10,107 bases of DNA, taken from Bacteroidales bacterium UBA4179 (GTDB lineage: Bacteria; Bacteroidota; Bacteroidia; Bacteroidales; Dysgonomonadaceae). Made by a program: the position numbers and the translations under genes. Under the pieces are notes generated by a model. It ran no database searches, was not told the DNA's origin, and saw only the letters and a list, made by a program, of their open reading frames with translations. This document shows, piece after piece, positions 6,027-10,107 of the stretch. Every line of letters begins with the position of its first letter. The first letter of the stretch is position 1. The stretch covers positions 1 through 10,107 of the forward strand of contig DFUT01000003.1 in NCBI GenBank assembly GCA_002381125.1. Direction: 5' to 3'.

Positions 6027-7229
6027 ATGGGAAAAGTATTGATAATCGGTGCCGGTGGTGTGGGTAGAGTGGTTGCCAACAAAGTTGCACAAAACAACGA
6101 CGTATTTACGGAAATCATGTTGGCAAGCCGTACCAAAAGCAAATGCGACGATATTGCCGAAGATGTTAAACGACGCACGGGCGTAGACATCCAAACAGCA
6201 CAGGTGGATGCCGACAGTGTTCCGGAACTGGTAAAACTGTTTGATGAATTCAGACCGGAAATAGTGATCAACGTTGCATTGCCTTATCAGGATTTGACTA
6301 TCATGGATGCATGTCTCGAATGTGGCGTAAATTATCTAGACACGGCCAATTATGAACCAAAAGACGAGGCACACTTCGAATACAGCTGGCAATGGGCATA
6401 TAAGGATAAATTTCGCGAAGCAGGATTAACCGCTATCTTGGGTTGTGGTTTCGACCCCGGAGTAACCAACGTGTTTACGGCATATGCGGCAAAACACCAT
6501 TTCGACGAAATTCACTATCTCGACATCGTAGATTGCAATGCGGGAGATCATCACAAACCTTTTGCCACAAACTTCAATCCCGAAATCAACATCCGGGAAG
6601 TGACCCAAAAAGGAAGATATTACGAAAATGGAAAATGGATCGAAACCGAGCCTCACGAAATTCATAAACCACTGACTTATCCTGAGATTGGTCCAAAAGA
6701 ATCGTATGTGATTTATCATGAGGAACTCGAATCGTTGGTGAAAAATTTTCCGTCCATACGGCGTGCACGTTTTTGGATGACTTTTAGTGACGAATACCTC
6801 ACTCACCTGCGAGTAATTCAAAATATTGGGATGGCACGCATCGACGAAGTGGAATTTAACGGTCAGAAAATCGTTCCTATTCAGTTTTTGAAAGCCGTTC
6901 TTCCCAACCCCGGCGAACTGGGCGAAAATTATACCGGTCAGACATCCATCGGATGCCGAATCCGCGGAATAAAAGACGGCAAAGAACGCACCTATTATAT
7001 CTACAACAATTGCAGCCATGAAGCGGCATATCGTGAAACCGGAGCACAAGGGGTAAGTTATACGACAGGCGTACCGGCAACCATTGGTGCCATGCTATTC
7101 CTGCAAGGCATCTGGAAAAAACCGGGCGTTTTCAATGTAGAAGAATTTGATCCCGATCCTTTTATGGAACAACTCAACAAACAGGGACTCCCTTGGAACG
7201 AACTCTTCGATATCGATTTGGAAGTGTAA
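6027..7229 (+). CDS. Carboxynorspermidine/carboxyspermidine dehydrogenase (saccharopine dehydrogenase family)
   Basis: Probably the NADPH-dependent enzyme that joins aspartate semialdehyde to putrescine (giving carboxyspermidine) or to diaminopropane (giving carboxynorspermidine). This is the first dedicated step of the alternative spermidine pathway known in Bacteroidales and Vibrio; a decarboxylase (NspC type) then makes the polyamine. The 400 residues begin with a Rossmann fold, MGKVLIIGAGGVGRVVA, with GxGGxG at 8-13. NVALPYQDLTIMDACLECGVNYLDTANYE (about 81-109) follows, then GCGFDPGVTNVF (about 140-151), both typical of this subfamily of saccharopine dehydrogenases. Length agrees with the family (about 395-415). 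Lysine-pathway saccharopine dehydrogenase is the main alternative, but single-domain bacterial members of this length are usually the polyamine enzymes. The gene stands alone on the + strand with its own promoter; the start ATG follows an A-rich stretch (ACGAAAAGAA). The decarboxylase is not in the window. Confidence 0.85.
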   Translation: MGKVLIIGAGGVGRVVANKVAQNNDVFTEIMLASRTKSKCDDIAEDVKRRTGVDIQTAQVDADSVPELVKLFDEFRPEIVINVALPYQDLTIMDACLECGVNYLDTANYEPKDEAHFEYSWQWAYKDKFREAGLTAILGCGFDPGVTNVFTAYAAKHHFDEIHYLDIVDCNAGDHHKPFATNFNPEINIREVTQKGRYYENGKWIETEPHEIHKPLTYPEIGPKESYVIYHEELESLVKNFPSIRRARFWMTFSDEYLTHLRVIQNIGMARIDEVEFNGQKIVPIQFLKAVLPNPGELGENYTGQTSIGCRIRGIKDGKERTYYIYNNCSHEAAYRETGAQGVSYTTGVPATIGAMLFLQGIWKKPGVFNVEEFDPDPFMEQLNKQGLPWNELFDIDLEV

Positions 7230-7240
7230 AATGAAATACA

Positions 7241-7274
7241 AAGAGAGACAGTCGCAATTCGCGATATCTCTCTT
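7241..7274. terminator. Hairpin between convergent dehydrogenase and lipoprotein genes
   Basis: AAGAGAGA (7241-7248) pairs with TCTCTCTT (7267-7274), and inside it TCGC/GCGA close around AATTC, making a two-part stem. It starts 12 nt after the dehydrogenase stop and ends 24 nt before the lipoprotein stop on the other strand. Neither side has a strong T run; the - strand continues TGTATTTC. A bidirectional terminator is likely from its position but weaker than the one after atpG. Confidence 0.5.
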
Positions 7275-7298
7275 GTGATTTACCTCAGACAAATTCAA

Positions 7299-8474
7299 TC
7301 AGAAGCATGTATAGCCGGTCCATGAAAAAATTGACGTTGGGCACCCTGTGTTGTTGTCTTCGATAATAATTGTCGCATTATTTACTCCGGGCTTGGTCTC
7401 TTTTTCCTTAATAGGCGTACTCAACCGATTTGTTAAGCTAATAGTGGTGGCTGCATCGGCATCACCTGCTCCATCGGTACAATCTACCAAATCCAGAACG
7501 GTCCCGGTTCCTTTTACCAACGCATTGGCAATGTCGGCAGCAGCACCCCTGCGTATTTTGATTACATCCTGCATAATGGCGTTGGTATTTTCACTCGGAG
7601 CCAATTTCAAATCAATCGTCATGTTGGTAATGGCAAAATCGGATTGGTTCACATCGTCAGGCGTTTTGCCATCGAGATTACCATCGGCCTCCACGCCTCG
7701 CGGATCGCTTTCGGTACTGGTATACCCTGTTTCCCAGATGCCGTAACAATTATCAATCGTCCCGGAATAACCCTGCGTCATATCAAACATGTCGTCATCC
7801 GAATTGACAACCAACAAATTCTTTACATCAACCGCACCGCCAAAAAATTCGATTCCGTCGTCGGCACTTTCAAGAATATAAATATTCTCGATTTTCGTTC
7901 CACTACCCACGCCGTTCAATGTAAGACCATTGTGTTCTATATCTGCACTTGAACGAGCACCGCAATAGGCCAACTTTACATATGTCAGTTCGCCGGAACT
8001 GTCGGAATCATTATCGCCCCCATAAAGATAGGCAGGGTTTATTTCGGTTGTTCCTGTGGCAGTCTGACCGGAAACACCGGAAATTTTGGCTCTCCCGTTA
8101 ATGACTAATCCACCCCAATAGCCGGCGCCGGCATCAGGAACATCTGCCGTCATTACGACAGGTTTTTCGGCTGTTCCTTTTGCAAAGATTTTGCCGCCTT
8201 GCAATACCAAAATATAATTGCTAAAGCCCTTTTGAGACTTGATGACAGTTCCCGCAGGAATATTCAGTACGCCACCTTCTTCGACTATCAAAGTACCGGT
8301 CAACTTGTATTCGATGGATGGATCCAAGGTGCGCACGCCTGTGATGGATCCCGATAATTCATTATTTACTTCAGGATCGGTATCCAATTCTTCGCTATCG
8401 CTGCCACATGATGCCAAGCCTACCGGCGCCGCCAATGCGGCAAAAATCATAATTTGTAAAAAAAATCTTTTCAT
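7299..8474 (-). CDS. Probable surface lipoprotein with beta-helix-like repeats, partner of the TonB-dependent receptor
   Basis: Function unknown. The start at 8474 gives 391 residues with a lipoprotein signal, MKRFFLQIMIFAALAAPVGL, and lipobox LASC with Cys23; an in-frame ATG 36 nt upstream (8510) would put 12 extra residues ahead of the signal and is less likely. The residues after the cysteine, GSDSEELDTD, are acidic, as in Bacteroidota lipoproteins sent to the cell surface. The body resembles a family often seen in this phylum, with LIVEEGGVLNIPAGTVI, GYWGGLVINGRA, YGGDN, HNGLTLNGVGSGTKIE, DDGIEFFGG and DDDMFDMTQGYSG. Repeated short strands and turns, with polar Asp-rich loops, suggest a right-handed beta-helix or related solenoid and possibly bound metal ions. 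The ending WTGYTCF looks complete. It lies 66 nt downstream of the receptor gene, most likely in one transcript. Confidence 0.8.
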   Translation of the reverse strand: MKRFFLQIMIFAALAAPVGLASCGSDSEELDTDPEVNNELSGSITGVRTLDPSIEYKLTGTLIVEEGGVLNIPAGTVIKSQKGFSNYILVLQGGKIFAKGTAEKPVVMTADVPDAGAGYWGGLVINGRAKISGVSGQTATGTTEINPAYLYGGDNDSDSSGELTYVKLAYCGARSSADIEHNGLTLNGVGSGTKIENIYILESADDGIEFFGGAVDVKNLLVVNSDDDMFDMTQGYSGTIDNCYGIWETGYTSTESDPRGVEADGNLDGKTPDDVNQSDFAITNMTIDLKLAPSENTNAIMQDVIKIRRGAAADIANALVKGTGTVLDLVDCTDGAGDADAATTISLTNRLSTPIKEKETKPGVNNATIIIEDNNTGCPTSIFSWTGYTCF

Positions 8475-8540
8475 CTTAAATAAAATTTTAATTAATGAAA
8501 CAATAAACAATTTACATTCAATCGTTTGAGTAATATTATT

Positions 8541-10107
8541 CTAAAAATCGCACGTCACTCCCAAACTTATGTCAACACCTTTTTTATATTCGCTTAGGAC
8601 CACATTGTCTCCGCCGTTGTTTCCTCGACGTGTTAATCTATAAGTGGGATTCAATATGTTTGTAGCTTTAAATTTGATAGCGAAATTCCGATTGAATTTG
8701 CCCAAAGAAACGAAATTCAACGTTGGAATTCCCTGTTCGACAATATCCTGAAAACCCGTGGTTCCGATAGTATATATTCTGTCACTGAAATAGCTGCATA
8801 CCAATGAATTGGTCAACGACTTGTTGCGATAAGCATACGTATGGGAAATAGCTGCATTCAAAAGGAAAGGAGCCGCACCCTCAAGTTTGGAATCCTTTTC
8901 GGGTGTATTTTCCACATTCGTCACCTTCAGATGGGAATAAATATATGAAGCATTAAGTCCAACCGATAATCGATTGGTTCTTTCTACTGCGGTACTTACT
9001 CGATTAATTAAATTTTTTCTCAGTTCCATTTCGATACCGCCAACCGTTGCATAATCGCTTATATTTTTATAGGTAAGATAACCGGCTGAATTATTGGCTT
9101 CTATACGCAGAATCGGATTTTTTATGTATTTGTAAAATCCCGCAAAGGTGATCACTTCGGATGGACCGATATAGTAGTCCCACTTAAGATCGATATGGTA
9201 ATTGTCCGATGGTTTTAAATCGGGATTACCCTGACTCTTAAAGTTGATGCCAATATATTTGTAAGGCGATATTTCTTTAGATTGCGGCAAAGTATAGGTT
9301 TTGCCAACTCCCAAACGAAGAATTTGTTTATCGTTAAAATCGTATCTCAGGTTCAACATCGGCAGGAGATAAGATTTATCTATTTTTGCTTGACCTCGTG
9401 TTCCGCCTCGATCGACATCGTAATTTACCACGAGATAAACATCATCGAATCTCAGCCCAAAATTCACCATGAAGTGCGGTGAAAACCAATAGGTTAGTTC
9501 AGTATAAGCAGCATGAATATTCTTCGTAACATCATATCGATCGACATTCCTATCCAGATTAAACAATCCGTCGCTAAAATTTTGTTGGTTGTACAAATCA
9601 TCCAGCCTCAAATTATCCAACGTAACGGTTTCGCTGCCGACAGCAGTCATGTCGTATTCGACGGCTTCGAAAGCATCTCCAAAAAACCGCCCGCTATAAC
9701 CTACTTCCAAACCGGAGACATCTTCCGAAAACTTCGCAGGGAAATTATACTTCAACCCGGCTTTTACATTTATATCGTCTTCTGTCAAGGTTGAGAAATA
9801 TCGCTGCTGATTACCTGTTCCGGCCAATAACTCGTAAGTTGTTTCGGTTTTTCGATACAAATGATTCAACCGTCTGTCGGGTTCAACTCCTTTAATGTTA
9901 TTGTATGACACGCCGGCATCAAGCACAAAGGCATCAGAAAACATGCTATTTACAATGAACTGATTAGTAATGAGCAGATTGTCATTCGTTTGCTGTCTCC
10001 GAAGATATCCTTGAGAATCGTATACGCTTCCCGATTGGAATTTATCGGTATGCACGCCTGTATATTCGCCCACATACTGATCATTATTGTGAATCAGCAT
10101 GAAGTTA
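8541..10107 (-). CDS. TonB-dependent outer-membrane receptor, C-terminal part (5' end outside window)
   Basis: Imports a ligand across the outer membrane using energy from TonB-ExbB-ExbD. Only the last 522 codons are visible; the frame stays open to the window edge, so the signal peptide, plug and early barrel are missing. The visible part alternates hydrophobic and aromatic beta-strands with polar loops, as in the 22-strand barrel. It has the typical segment LRLGVGKTYTLPQSKEISPY followed by NPDLKPSDNYHIDLKWDYY (DNA about 9175-9227), shared by most TonB-dependent receptors, and a final strand ending VTCDF with the terminal Phe needed for barrel insertion. The substrate cannot be read from this part. 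No SusD-like gene follows, which argues against a glycan-type SusC/SusD pair; the partner is instead the beta-helix-like lipoprotein 66 nt downstream. Confidence 0.9.
   Translation of the reverse strand, partial: NFMLIHNNDQYVGEYTGVHTDKFQSGSVYDSQGYLRRQQTNDNLLITNQFIVNSMFSDAFVLDAGVSYNNIKGVEPDRRLNHLYRKTETTYELLAGTGNQQRYFSTLTEDDINVKAGLKYNFPAKFSEDVSGLEVGYSGRFFGDAFEAVEYDMTAVGSETVTLDNLRLDDLYNQQNFSDGLFNLDRNVDRYDVTKNIHAAYTELTYWFSPHFMVNFGLRFDDVYLVVNYDVDRGGTRGQAKIDKSYLLPMLNLRYDFNDKQILRLGVGKTYTLPQSKEISPYKYIGINFKSQGNPDLKPSDNYHIDLKWDYYIGPSEVITFAGFYKYIKNPILRIEANNSAGYLTYKNISDYATVGGIEMELRKNLINRVSTAVERTNRLSVGLNASYIYSHLKVTNVENTPEKDSKLEGAAPFLLNAAISHTYAYRNKSLTNSLVCSYFSDRIYTIGTTGFQDIVEQGIPTLNFVSLGKFNRNFAIKFKATNILNPTYRLTRRGNNGGDNVVLSEYKKGVDISLGVTCDF

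Noticed and set aside
6426..7049. A 207-codon - strand open frame inside the dehydrogenase gene
   Set aside because: It is antisense to a well-recognised gene and its Cys/Phe-rich product looks like a shadow of the real coding frame.
1..10107. CRISPR arrays, insertion sequences or other mobile elements
   Set aside because: No spaced direct repeats, transposase-like frames or terminal inverted repeats were seen anywhere in the window.

Overview
The window comes from an AT-rich genome of the phylum Bacteroidota, most likely the order Bacteroidales. Three things point there: the split F-type ATP synthase operon with a small membrane gene ahead of atpB, an a subunit with a secretory signal and a large extra N-terminal domain, and promoters of the TTTG / TAnnTTTG type without clear Shine-Dalgarno sequences. 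A TonB-dependent receptor paired with a lipoprotein also fits. Species cannot be named from sequence alone.

Region 1 (1-5317, + strand) is the second part of an ATP synthase operon: a four-helix membrane protein of the AtpI type (55-449, broken by a one-base frame change in a T6 run), then atpB (a), atpE (c), atpF (b), atpH (delta), atpA (alpha) and atpG (gamma). Genes are 2-44 nt apart or overlap, so they are probably co-transcribed. atpD and atpC are not here; in this phylum they usually sit just upstream, and the operon promoter must also lie outside. The c subunit has the proton-type binding site rather than the sodium-type one.

Region 2 (5318-6026) separates the convergent atp operon and a tRNA-Leu(UAA) gene on the - strand. 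A perfect 15-bp stem hairpin lies between them and can stop transcription from both sides. The tRNA has a very good Bacteroidota promoter. Next to it lies a decayed fragment that looks like the C-terminus of an alpha/beta-hydrolase (esterase/xylan-esterase type), on the - strand.

Region 3 (5979-7274, + strand) holds a single gene for a carboxynorspermidine/carboxyspermidine dehydrogenase (saccharopine dehydrogenase fold), an enzyme of the alternative spermidine pathway, with its own promoter, two palindromes upstream and a hairpin after it.

Region 4 (7299-10107, - strand) is a two-gene transcription unit: a TonB-dependent outer-membrane receptor (5' end outside the window) followed by a probable surface lipoprotein with beta-helix-like repeats. 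They probably act together in uptake or surface binding of an unidentified ligand. The most notable observations are the frame break at a textbook slippery heptamer in the ATP synthase accessory gene, the hydrolase remnant, and the receptor/lipoprotein pair of unknown substrate.
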